A stretch of 12,278 nt of DNA, taken from contig CAZDCT010000013.1 in assembly GCA_964504075.1 (NCBI GenBank), forward strand, positions 1 to 12,278, written 5' to 3'. The notes beneath the pieces were generated by a model. It did not search any database. It saw only the letters and a program-made list of their open reading frames with translations, and was not told where the DNA came from. Below, in pieces: positions 5,753 through 12,276 of this stretch. Position numbers and translations under genes: made by a program. Source of the stretch: JAHJCL01 sp964504075. GTDB lineage: Bacteria; Patescibacteriota; Minisyncoccia; Minisyncoccales; DG-74-3. Position 1 is the first letter of the stretch; each line of letters starts with the position of its first letter.

Positions 5753-6978
5753 TAAAGTCCCTCTAACATTGAATACATTGGTTGAATCATAGAAATAGCA
5801 AAAAAACCAATTACAGCTCCAATAACTAACATTAAAACAGGTTCAATGACTGAAGCTAAATTCTGAGTAGCAGCTGTTACTTCTTCTTCAAAATAGTCAG
5901 CCAGCTTAGATAAAATTTTTGAGGTTTCACCAGTTTCTTCTCCAACTTTTATCATTTGAATTACGTTTGAAGGATAAATATCGTCATAATCTTTCAAAGT
6001 ATCAGAAAGTTCAGCTCCCTTCCTAACTCTTTCAGCTGTTTCTGCTATGGCGTTTCTAAAATAGATATTATTAAGGGTTCCGGCAACAATTTCTAAAGAC
6101 CTAACAATTGGAACACCAGCGCTGATAAGAGAACCTAGGGTTCTAACAGTAGAAGCCGCATTGGTTTTTCTGACAATAGGAGAAATAATGGGAAGTTTTA
6201 AAGAAGCTCTGTCAATAATTTTTTTACCTCTTTTTGTTTTGGCAAACGATAAAAAGCCTAAAACAAAAACAATAAGCAATAATATGACCAAGTACCATTT
6301 TTCAGCCATAAAAACACCAATATTAATCACGAACTGGGTAGTGACTGGAAGCTCAATACCCAGATCCTTAAAAGTATTAGCAATCTGGGGTACAACCATA
6401 ACCAACATTAAAATTCCAATACCAATCATGGCTGAAATAACAACTGCTGGATAAATCATTGCTCCCTGAATTTTTGATTTAAGCTGATGTTCTCTTTCTA
6501 ATTGTAAAGACAACATTTTTAAAACATCTTCAAGCGTTCCTGATTCCTCTCCAACTTTTATCATATTATGAAAAAGCTCAGAAAAAATATCAGGATATCC
6601 AGCTAAAGCTTGGGAGAAGGCCTGTCCTTTATTAACTTCCTCTCTAATTCCTAAAAGTGCTTTTTTAAGCTTCTCGTTTTTTGTCTGATTAGATAAAATA
6701 CTAAGACAGCGCGCTAAAGGAAGACCAGAAGCAACCATTACTTGCAAGTTTCTAGTAACCATCATTTTATCAACCAAAGAAACTTTACCAAAAAATGGCA
6801 AAGAAAAAGAAAAACCTTTTTTCTTTGAGCCCTTAGACATATCCTCAGGAATTGCTTCAATCAAAACCAAACCTTTTTTCTTTAAGTTTTGAGCTAATTC
6901 ATGAGTATCTTTTGCCAATAAGGCTCCGGTTCTTGTTTCTCCCTTAAGAGATTTCGCTGTATAAAAATATTTTGGCAT
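5752..6978 (-). CDS. pilC: PilC/GspF inner-membrane platform protein
   Basis: PilC is the polytopic platform on which PilB acts during pilus assembly. At 408 residues it has the full family length and two type II secretion F domains: about 70-195 and 273-395. Each carries the family hallmarks: MVTRNLQVMVASGLPLARCL (73-92) with IKVGEESGTLEDVL (140-153), and TVRTLGSLISAGVPIVRSLE (277-296) with IKVGEETGETSKIL (343-356). Transmembrane helices are predicted at about 175-198, 220-246 and 378-400. The N-terminus (MPKYFYTAKSLKGETRTGAL) is typical. Its ATG directly follows the PilB TAA (TAAATG), with no Shine-Dalgarno sequence. In the absence of a second GspF gene this could serve any type IV filament machine; the PilM-N-O neighbours make it a pilus protein. 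Confidence 0.96.
   Translation of the reverse strand: MPKYFYTAKSLKGETRTGALLAKDTHELAQNLKKKGLVLIEAIPEDMSKGSKKKGFSFSLPFFGKVSLVDKMMVTRNLQVMVASGLPLARCLSILSNQTKNEKLKKALLGIREEVNKGQAFSQALAGYPDIFSELFHNMIKVGEESGTLEDVLKMLSLQLEREHQLKSKIQGAMIYPAVVISAMIGIGILMLVMVVPQIANTFKDLGIELPVTTQFVINIGVFMAEKWYLVILLLIVFVLGFLSFAKTKRGKKIIDRASLKLPIISPIVRKTNAASTVRTLGSLISAGVPIVRSLEIVAGTLNNIYFRNAIAETAERVRKGAELSDTLKDYDDIYPSNVIQMIKVGEETGETSKILSKLADYFEEEVTAATQNLASVIEPVLMLVIGAVIGFFAISMIQPMYSMLEGL
5758..5764 (-). promoter_or_regulatory. Ribosome binding site of the GspH-like gene
   Basis: On the minus strand AGAGGGA (5764-5758) lies inside the last codons of PilC, 5 nt before the ATG at 5752. Most genes in this operon lack any such match, so this one may give the first pseudopilin its own initiation in addition to stop-start coupling. 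Confidence 0.5.
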
Positions 6979-8739
6979 TTATTCAACAATAACGCGCAAG
7001 ACCTCTTCAATTGATGTTATTCCTTGAGCAGCCTTAATAAATCCATCCTCAACCATTGTCCTCATTCCTTCTTTTTTAGCCTGATTAGTAATTTTGTCAG
7101 ATGTTTCTTTGTTTACAATCATTTCTTTAATCGTCTCATTCACTGGTAAAACCTCAAAAATACCTAGTCGTCCCTTATATCCCTCGGGACATTTTTTTGA
7201 AGATTTGGGACGATAAAAATTAATGCTTTTCAGAGTCTCTTTCGGTTTTGCTAATTTTTCTTCTTTTAAAATTTGGAGGATCCTTTTTATGTCGCAATAT
7301 TTATCTAAGTTTTTTAAATCTGAATCTTTAAGTTTATATGCTTCTTTGTCCTCATAAAGTCGCCTGACCAATCTTTGGGCTAAAATGATATTCAGAGTTG
7401 AGGAAAGCAAAAAAGGCTCAGCCCCCATATCAATCAATCGAGGAATAGCTCCAGCTGCTTCTGTGGTATGAAGAGTTGATAAAACCAAATGTCCAGTAAG
7501 GGCGGCATTGATAGCTAAACCAGATGTTTCTTGGTCTCTTATCTCTCCAACCATAATAATATCAGGGTCCTGCCTAACTAATGCCCTTAAACCTGAAGCA
7601 AAAGTTAAACCTATCTTGGGATTAACTTGGGTTTGATTAATTCTAGGCATCCGATATTCAATTGGGTCTTCAACCGTAGAAATATTAATTCCTGGAGTAT
7701 TTAAAATTTCCATCATTGCATAAAGGGTAGTGGTTTTTCCAGACCCGGTTGGACCAGTAATCAAAAGCATTCCTATTGGTTTTCTAAGTCCATCTTCAAC
7801 TTTTTCTAAAGCATCCCCCCTAAGGCCCAAGCTCTCTAAAGTATAGGCTTTGCTGGTTTCTGCTAAAAGACGCATGACAATTTTTTCACCATCAAAAACT
7901 GGCAGAATAGAAACTCGAATTGAATATTTGTAAGCCTCTGTTTCTACTTTAAAACGACCATCCTGAGGTAAACGATGCTCATCAAGTTTTAAATCAGAAA
8001 GAACTTTAATTCGAGCTACAATTCCTGAAGCAGCTGCTTTAGGTAAAGTCATAGCATCTCTTAAAATCCCGTCTATACGATAACGAACAACAACATCTTT
8101 TTCTGAAGGCTCAATATGAATATCAGAAGCTCTTTGTAAAATAGCGTGCTTTAAAAGAGTATCAACAATTCTTATTACAGGAAGTTCTTGAGCAGCTTTT
8201 TTTAGTTCTTCTTTTTCTTTCTCTGGCAACTTCTTTTTCTCGCTCTCTTTTATAGATTTAATTCCTCCAACCTCTTTTTTGATAATATCGCCAAACTCTG
8301 CTTCTAAGCTTTTTTGATACTGTTTAAGAACATTTTTAATGCTTTCTGGGGTAGTTAATCTTGGTAAAATCCTTAGGGGGGTGGTTTTTTTAATAAATTC
8401 AATTGTTCTTAAATCTTCAGGGTCTAACATTGCAACCTCAAGACTATTCCCCTTTTTTCTAAAAGCTATAATATTGTGATTTTTAGCAATTGGCTCTGGA
8501 ATAATTTTTAAAATCTCAGAATCAACGATCTCTTTTTCTAAATTAACAAAAGGAATGCCCAAAATATAAGCTTCAAGCTTAATTAGGTCTTGGCTCTTAA
8601 TTTGTCCCTCAGAAACTAAAACATCGCCAATTTCCTGACCTGTTTTTTTAGCTTTTTTAACTGCTTTATCAAGCTCTTTCTTGGTTACTAACTCGGCATC
8701 AAGCAAAAAAGCTTTTAATTGTTGGGGCTCAACTCTCAT
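6979..8739 (-). CDS. pilB: PilB/GspE-type pilus extension ATPase
   Basis: This hexameric cytoplasmic ATPase drives pilin polymerisation. Of 586 residues, about 1-145 form the GspE/PilB N-terminal domain (KAFLLDAELVTKKELDKAV, LGIPFVNL), and a charged linker at 150-180 follows. The N2 domain has RASDIHIEPSE (203-213). The core carries Walker A GPTGSGKTTT (329-338), Asp box TVEDPIEYRM (355-364), Walker B DPDIIMVGEIRD (391-402) and His box TGHLVLSTLHT (415-425). The zinc tetracysteine usually found after the His box is missing: RRLYEDKEAY (459-468) replaces the first CxxC and KKCPEGYKGR (515-524) keeps a single Cys; Cys482 is isolated. It starts 3 nt after the response-regulator stop, with no Shine-Dalgarno sequence. 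The N-terminal domain and linker argue for PilB over PilT. Confidence 0.96.
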   Translation of the reverse strand: MRVEPQQLKAFLLDAELVTKKELDKAVKKAKKTGQEIGDVLVSEGQIKSQDLIKLEAYILGIPFVNLEKEIVDSEILKIIPEPIAKNHNIIAFRKKGNSLEVAMLDPEDLRTIEFIKKTTPLRILPRLTTPESIKNVLKQYQKSLEAEFGDIIKKEVGGIKSIKESEKKKLPEKEKEELKKAAQELPVIRIVDTLLKHAILQRASDIHIEPSEKDVVVRYRIDGILRDAMTLPKAAASGIVARIKVLSDLKLDEHRLPQDGRFKVETEAYKYSIRVSILPVFDGEKIVMRLLAETSKAYTLESLGLRGDALEKVEDGLRKPIGMLLITGPTGSGKTTTLYAMMEILNTPGINISTVEDPIEYRMPRINQTQVNPKIGLTFASGLRALVRQDPDIIMVGEIRDQETSGLAINAALTGHLVLSTLHTTEAAGAIPRLIDMGAEPFLLSSTLNIILAQRLVRRLYEDKEAYKLKDSDLKNLDKYCDIKRILQILKEEKLAKPKETLKSINFYRPKSSKKCPEGYKGRLGIFEVLPVNETIKEMIVNKETSDKITNQAKKEGMRTMVEDGFIKAAQGITSIEEVLRVIVE

Positions 8740-8742
8740 ATT

Positions 8743-9114
8743 TTAGTTGTTTTGAAAAACTTGGTTTATTTTGATTGTTAATTCTTCCAAAGAATAATTA
8801 GCTTTCACCAAATAGGTAGTTGCGCCTAATTCCATTGCCCTTTTAACATCTTCCATTGATTCAAGGTTGGTCAAAATAATAACTGGTATTTCTTTTGTTT
8901 CAGGATTATCTTTTATTTTCTTTAAAACATCAAATCCATGAATTTTTGGTAAAACTAAATCAAGAAGAATCAAATCAGGTTTTTCGCTTTGGGCTAATTT
9001 TAACCCCACCTCTCCATTCAAGGCAGGTAGAACCTCATACCCTTGTTGAGACAATACCTCACCAAGTGTTTTTTGTAAGGCTGATTCATCTTCAATAATT
9101 AAAATTTTCTTCAT
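8743..9114 (-). CDS. Stand-alone CheY-like response regulator
   Basis: This is a single receiver domain of 123 residues with no output domain. All active-site residues are present: acidic pair Glu8-Asp9 (IIEDES), phosphoacceptor Asp52 (DLILLDLVLPK), Thr82 (ILTN) and Lys104 (YLVKANYS). With no DNA-binding part it must act by protein contact, as CheY, PilG and PilH do. It lies between a histidine kinase (8 nt upstream) and PilB (3 nt downstream), so the kinase is its obvious phosphodonor and the pilus motor an attractive target; both are inferences from position. The last helix region (ANYSLEELTIKINQVF) is typical of CPR receivers. No Shine-Dalgarno sequence is seen. Confidence 0.94.
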   Translation of the reverse strand: MKKILIIEDESALQKTLGEVLSQQGYEVLPALNGEVGLKLAQSEKPDLILLDLVLPKIHGFDVLKKIKDNPETKEIPVIILTNLESMEDVKRAMELGATTYLVKANYSLEELTIKINQVFQNN

Positions 9115-9122
9115 AAAATTTA

Positions 9123-10073
9123 TTATCTTTTAATTGGTAATGTAAACCAGAAGGTCGACCCTTGACCCTCCTGACTTTTAAACCCTATTTTGCCTTTTGA
9201 CTTCTTAATAATTGATTTGGCAATATAAAGACCCAATCCTGATCCTTGGGTTTGATATTTCATTGCATTATCTGTCCGAAAAAACTTTTGGAAAATATAT
9301 TTTTTGTCTTTTTGGGGAATACCCACCCCAGCATCACTTATTTCAAAATAAAAATTATCGTGCTCAAGCTTAAGTTTTAGTTTTACTTTGCCTTTTTCCT
9401 TTGTATAACGAATAGCATTATCTAAAAGATTTTCTATGACCTGTCTTATTTGAAAAGGATCAGCCATAATTTGAGGTAAATCTTTTTGATTTTTAAAACT
9501 TATTGTTATGTTTGATGCTTTAGCAAGCGGTCTGAATGCTACAATTAGCTCTTTAATCATATCTGATAAGGAAAATCTTTTTTCTTTTAAAAACAGAGTT
9601 TGTGCCTCAATCCTAGAAACCATTAATAAATCTTTTACCAATTCTCCCATTCGGCCAATATTTTCTTTTAAAATCTTAAAATATTCGGTCTGTTTAGCTT
9701 CAATCTTACCCAATCTACCCGACATTAATAATTCAATCGCCCATTTTAGATTTGAAATCGGAGTTCTTAACTGATGAGAAACAATACTAATAAATTCTGA
9801 TTTGATTTTATTGGCTTCAGCTAACTTTTCAAAACTATGAGAGATTGTAAAATCAATTACAAATAAAACAGCGCTTACCCCCAAAATAATCAAGGAGACC
9901 AAGTAAGGATCTCCTATATATTTAGTTCCTATCCAATAAACAGTAATAGCTGTAACCACAATAATTATGCCCATTATTAGGAAAAGGAATTGAGGGCATT
10001 GCCAGAGAGAAAGCCCGTATTTCCTACATTGAGCAGAAACATTTAATTGTTCTGAAATTTCTTCGAGCTTCAT
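9123..10073 (-). CDS. Membrane histidine kinase without a recognisable sensor domain
   Basis: First gene of the pilus operon, 316 residues. A short N-terminus contains Cys16 and Cys26 (CRKYGLSLWQC), then two transmembrane helices at about 29-49 and 57-77 joined by a loop of only about seven residues. A HisKA domain follows with SEFISIVSHQLRTPISNLKW, phosphoacceptor His100. The HATPase domain has the N box ENLLDNAIRYT (214-224), G1 DAGVGIP (247-253), F box FQKFFR (261-266) and G2 GSGLGLYIAK (277-286), so catalysis should be intact. With no periplasmic or PAS/HAMP sensor, the signal is probably membrane-derived, redox or protein-borne. The ATG is 7 nt downstream of a strong extended -10 box, so the transcript is predicted leaderless. 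The start is supported by this and by the intact N-terminus. Confidence 0.94.
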   Translation of the reverse strand: MKLEEISEQLNVSAQCRKYGLSLWQCPQFLFLIMGIIIVVTAITVYWIGTKYIGDPYLVSLIILGVSAVLFVIDFTISHSFEKLAEANKIKSEFISIVSHQLRTPISNLKWAIELLMSGRLGKIEAKQTEYFKILKENIGRMGELVKDLLMVSRIEAQTLFLKEKRFSLSDMIKELIVAFRPLAKASNITISFKNQKDLPQIMADPFQIRQVIENLLDNAIRYTKEKGKVKLKLKLEHDNFYFEISDAGVGIPQKDKKYIFQKFFRTDNAMKYQTQGSGLGLYIAKSIIKKSKGKIGFKSQEGQGSTFWFTLPIKR

Positions 10074-10080
10074 TAAATAA

Positions 10081-10089
10081 ATTATAGCA
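10081..10089 (-). promoter_or_regulatory. Extended -10 promoter of the histidine kinase-pilus operon
   Basis: On the minus strand TGCTATAAT (10089-10081) is a perfect extended -10 element (TG-n-TATAAT). The region 17 nt upstream (10109-10104, TTTTTC) is a poor -35, as expected of extended -10 promoters. The last T of the -10 at 10081 predicts a start at about A10074, one base before the kinase ATG at 10073. It lies back to back with the tRNA-Pro promoter. Confidence 0.7.
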
Positions 10090-10119
10090 CATTAAAAATG
10101 AAAGAAAAAAATGTTTAAA

Positions 10120-10148
10120 TTGACCTGAGGCCAAAAAAGTGATATTTT
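10120..10148 (+). promoter_or_regulatory. Promoter of the tRNA-Pro/tRNA-Gly pair
   Basis: TTGACC (10120-10125) and TATTTT (10143-10148) are separated by 17 nt, and TG-A directly precedes the -10 (extended -10). The predicted start is at about 10155, some 9 nt before the mature tRNA-Pro. Box matches are seen directly; activity is inferred. Confidence 0.65.
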
Positions 10149-10163
10149 GAAAAAGATTAACAA

Positions 10164-10235
10164 CGGGGCGTAGTGTAACGGTTAGCACGAGTCCTTTGGG
10201 AGGATTTAATCCGAGTTCGAATCTCGGCGCCCCGA
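10164..10235 (+). tRNA. tRNA-Pro (anticodon TGG)
   Basis: The cloverleaf is complete: acceptor CGGGGCG pairs with CGCCCCG over 7 bp, D stem GTGT/GCAC, anticodon stem AGTCC/GGATT with loop TTTGGGA (anticodon TGG, G at position 37), T stem CCGAG/CTCGG with loop TTCGAAT, discriminator A at 10235. The C1-G72 pair is the bacterial tRNA-Pro identity feature. The 3' CCA is not encoded, so a CCA-adding enzyme is required. It sits opposite in strand to all protein genes in the window and 1 nt before tRNA-Gly. Confidence 0.97.
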
Positions 10236-10236
10236 C

Positions 10237-10309
10237 GCGGGAGTAGTTCAATGGTAGAATGTCTCCCTTCCAAGGAGAAGGTTTGCGGGTTCAAGTCCCG
10301 TCTCCCGCT
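10237..10309 (+). tRNA. tRNA-Gly (anticodon TCC)
   Basis: Acceptor GCGGGAG pairs perfectly with CTCCCGC, D stem GTTC/GAAT (one G-T pair), anticodon stem TCTCC/GGAGA with loop CTTCCAA (anticodon TCC, reading GGA/GGG), T loop TTCAAGT, discriminator T at 10309. CCA is not encoded. The 1-nt gap from tRNA-Pro and the shared terminator downstream indicate one precursor transcript. Confidence 0.97.
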
Positions 10310-10361
10310 TGAATAACAATGAAAGTAAAAGAAGGGGTTTATCTCTTCGCCTGCTCAAACT

Positions 10362-10388
10362 AAAAATCGCATCAGTAGTGCGATTTTT
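10362..10388. terminator. Bidirectional intrinsic terminator between tRNA-Gly and RNase Y
   Basis: AAAAATCGCA (10362-10371) and TGCGATTTTT (10379-10388) form a perfect 10-bp stem around a 7-nt loop. The A/T ends give a T-tract on either strand, so it can end the tRNA transcript from the left and the RNase Y transcript from the right. The two genes converge on it. It is the only clear intrinsic terminator in the window. Confidence 0.85.
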
Positions 10389-10390
10389 GG

Positions 10391-10423
10391 GTTAGAAATT
10401 AGGTTAATTAGAAGTTAGAAATT
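10391..10423. repeat. Short direct repeat next to the RNase Y stop
   Basis: GTTAGAAATT occurs twice (10391-10400 and 10414-10423), 23 nt apart, with AGGTTAATTAGAA between. It lies in the RNase Y 3' untranslated region. This may be chance in AT-rich DNA or a small slippage duplication; no function is implied. Confidence 0.4.
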
Positions 10424-11953
10424 TTACTTAGCATATTCAACCGCCCTAGACTCTCTAATAACAGTTACTTTAATCTCTCCTGGATATCTTAATTCTTCTT
10501 GAATCTCCTTAGCAATGTCTCGAGCTAATTTTTTGGCAGATAGATCGTCAATTTGTTCGGGTTTAACAAAAACTCTTATCTCGCGACCAGCTTGAATTGC
10601 ATATACTTTTTCTATACCAGGGAAAGACATTGCAATGTTTTCTAATTCAGCCAATCTTTTTAAATAACTTTCCAAATTATCTTTTCTCGCACCGGGCCGA
10701 GCTCCTGAAATCTGATCTGCTACCTGAACTAAAATGGATTCAATTGTTTCAAAAGGATATTCCTCATGATGCGATTTCATGGCTGTAATTATTTCTTTTT
10801 CTATTCCAAATTTTTCTAAAATTTTCATTCCAATATCAACGTGAGAACCTTCTATCTGGTGATCAACTGCTTTACCAATATCGTGTAATAAACCTGCCTT
10901 CTTACAAATAAGAGCGTTGGCTCCGATTTCTGAAGCCAGGGCTGAAGCCAAATGAGAAACCTCAATTGAATGAAGTAAAACATTCTGACCATAACTGGTT
11001 CTAAAACGCAATCTACCTAAAAGATGAACTAATTTAGGGTTTAATCCTAAAACTCCAGTATCATAACAAGCCACTTCTCCGGCTTCTTTAATCTGGTTAG
11101 CAATTTCTGTTTTAGCTTTTTCCACTTCTTTTTCTATCCGGGCTGGCTGAATTCGACCATCAGCTATTAATTTTTCTAAGGCTTTTTTAGCAACCTGGCG
11201 CCTAATTGGATCAAAACTAGAAATCACCAGCATTTCAGGAGTTTCATCAATAATTACTTCAACTCCAGTCAATTTCTCTAAAGTTCTAATGTTTCTTCCC
11301 TCCTTACCAATAATCCTGCCCTTAATATCGTCTGAGGGCAAAGCTAATGTAGAAGTTGTAACCTCTTGAGCTTGGCTTAAAGCACATTTTTGAATAGCTA
11401 AAGCTAATATTTCCTTAGCTCTTTTTTCAAATTTTTCTTGGCCTCCACTCTCTAGTTTCTGCATTTTCTCTAACATTTCCTTTTGATATTCTTTCTCTAC
11501 CTCCTTAATCAATTCTTCCTTTGCTTGTTTTTGAGAAAGTCGAGCAACTTTTTCTAATTTCTCAACTGCTTTTTGCTCAAGTTCGTTTAAATTTTCTTTT
11601 ATTTCTTTCAGTTTTTTAACTTTTTCTTGAAACTCTTTTTTCTCCAAATCAAAAGTAGAGAGTTTTTCATCTAAAACATTCTCTCTTTTTAACAAAAGTC
11701 TCCCTGAATCAATTATTTCGTGTCGCCTTATTTCTGTTTCTTTTCCAACCTTTTCTTTAACTCTAAAAGCGCTCTTTTTAGCGTCTGATAAAATTTTATC
11801 AGATTGCTCTTTAGCTTGAGAGATTTTTTGCTTGAGTTTTTGTTCAATCGTGCCCGCTCTTTTTTGAACAATTGATTGACGAGCATAGTAACCTAAAATA
11901 GAACCTGCCGATAGGCAAAGTATACCTATCCCCAGGGGAGTAAGTTGATTCAT
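10424..11953 (-). CDS. rny: RNase Y (ribonuclease Y)
   Basis: RNase Y is a membrane-anchored endoribonuclease that starts mRNA decay. The 509-residue protein is of normal length and has the full domain order: N-terminal transmembrane helix at about 6-24, a long charged coiled coil at about 32-190, a KH RNA-binding domain at about 200-265 with the loop IIGKEGRNIRTLE (214-226), and an HD phosphohydrolase domain at about 325-425 with His328, the LLHDIGK motif (355-361, His357-Asp358) and HHEEYP (395-400). The C-terminal domain (GREIRVFVKP) is present. A single gene, it has a promoter about 50 nt upstream, no obvious Shine-Dalgarno sequence, and a terminator 36 nt past its TAA. It is not functionally linked to the pilus genes by position, since it is separated by the divergent tRNAs. 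Confidence 0.97.
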   Translation of the reverse strand: MNQLTPLGIGILCLSAGSILGYYARQSIVQKRAGTIEQKLKQKISQAKEQSDKILSDAKKSAFRVKEKVGKETEIRRHEIIDSGRLLLKRENVLDEKLSTFDLEKKEFQEKVKKLKEIKENLNELEQKAVEKLEKVARLSQKQAKEELIKEVEKEYQKEMLEKMQKLESGGQEKFEKRAKEILALAIQKCALSQAQEVTTSTLALPSDDIKGRIIGKEGRNIRTLEKLTGVEVIIDETPEMLVISSFDPIRRQVAKKALEKLIADGRIQPARIEKEVEKAKTEIANQIKEAGEVACYDTGVLGLNPKLVHLLGRLRFRTSYGQNVLLHSIEVSHLASALASEIGANALICKKAGLLHDIGKAVDHQIEGSHVDIGMKILEKFGIEKEIITAMKSHHEEYPFETIESILVQVADQISGARPGARKDNLESYLKRLAELENIAMSFPGIEKVYAIQAGREIRVFVKPEQIDDLSAKKLARDIAKEIQEELRYPGEIKVTVIRESRAVEYAK

Positions 11954-12002
11954 ATAATTGTATAAACTGGATGCTTAACATAAAAATAATTTTCTAAACT
12001 AA

Positions 12003-12031
12003 AGAGTAACAAATATTTTAGTATTTGTCAA
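12003..12031 (-). promoter_or_regulatory. Promoter of RNase Y
   Basis: On the minus strand a consensus TTGACA (12031-12026) is 17 nt from TACTCT (12008-12003), a weak -10 rescued by an upstream TG-T (extended -10). The start is predicted at about 11996, leaving a leader of about 43 nt. The -35 box contains the TGA stop of the upstream PKD gene. A perfect 7-bp inverted repeat (ACAAATA/TATTTGT, 12009-12028) fills the spacer and reaches into the -35 box. Confidence 0.6.
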
Positions 12032-12276
12032 AAAGGTGCGATTTCTTCCCACTCTGGAAGTGGCAAACTAACTGTAATGTCTTTGTTAACAGAACAACAG
12101 CCAATATTATCACAGGCCTGTAAAGTTACAGTACGAATTTGGGTGTCTGGGTAAGAGTGAGTTGGATTTTGCTCGGTTGAAGTATCACCGTCTCCGAAAT
12201 TCCAGTTCCAGCCAGTTGCTCCATTATAATAAGTGGTTTGATCAATAAATTGAATTAATTCCTCAGCAGCTGGAGA
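12028..12276 (-). CDS. PKD-domain protein, C-terminal fragment (5' part outside window)
   Basis: Only the last 82 residues and a TGA stop are visible; the frame is open to the window edge with two bases left over. The segment GWNWNFGDGDTSTEQNPTHSY is a textbook PKD (polycystic kidney disease-type, Ig-like beta-sandwich) core, followed by TVTLQACDNIGCCS, its closing strands. PKD domains are typical of secreted or cell-surface proteins, where they serve as spacers or in adhesion. Three Cys (ACDNIGCC) lie near the end. There is no C-terminal transmembrane anchor or sortase signal in the visible part (ends WEEIAPF). The protein's main domain and size are unknown. Confidence 0.85.
   Translation of the reverse strand, partial: SPAAEELIQFIDQTTYYNGATGWNWNFGDGDTSTEQNPTHSYPDTQIRTVTLQACDNIGCCSVNKDITVSLPLPEWEEIAPF

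Noticed and set aside
10024..10251. A 75-codon minus-strand open frame across the kinase start and tRNA-Pro
   Set aside because: It runs antisense through a complete tRNA, overlaps the kinase N-terminus and the operon promoter, and its product resembles the familiar false translation of tRNA genes.
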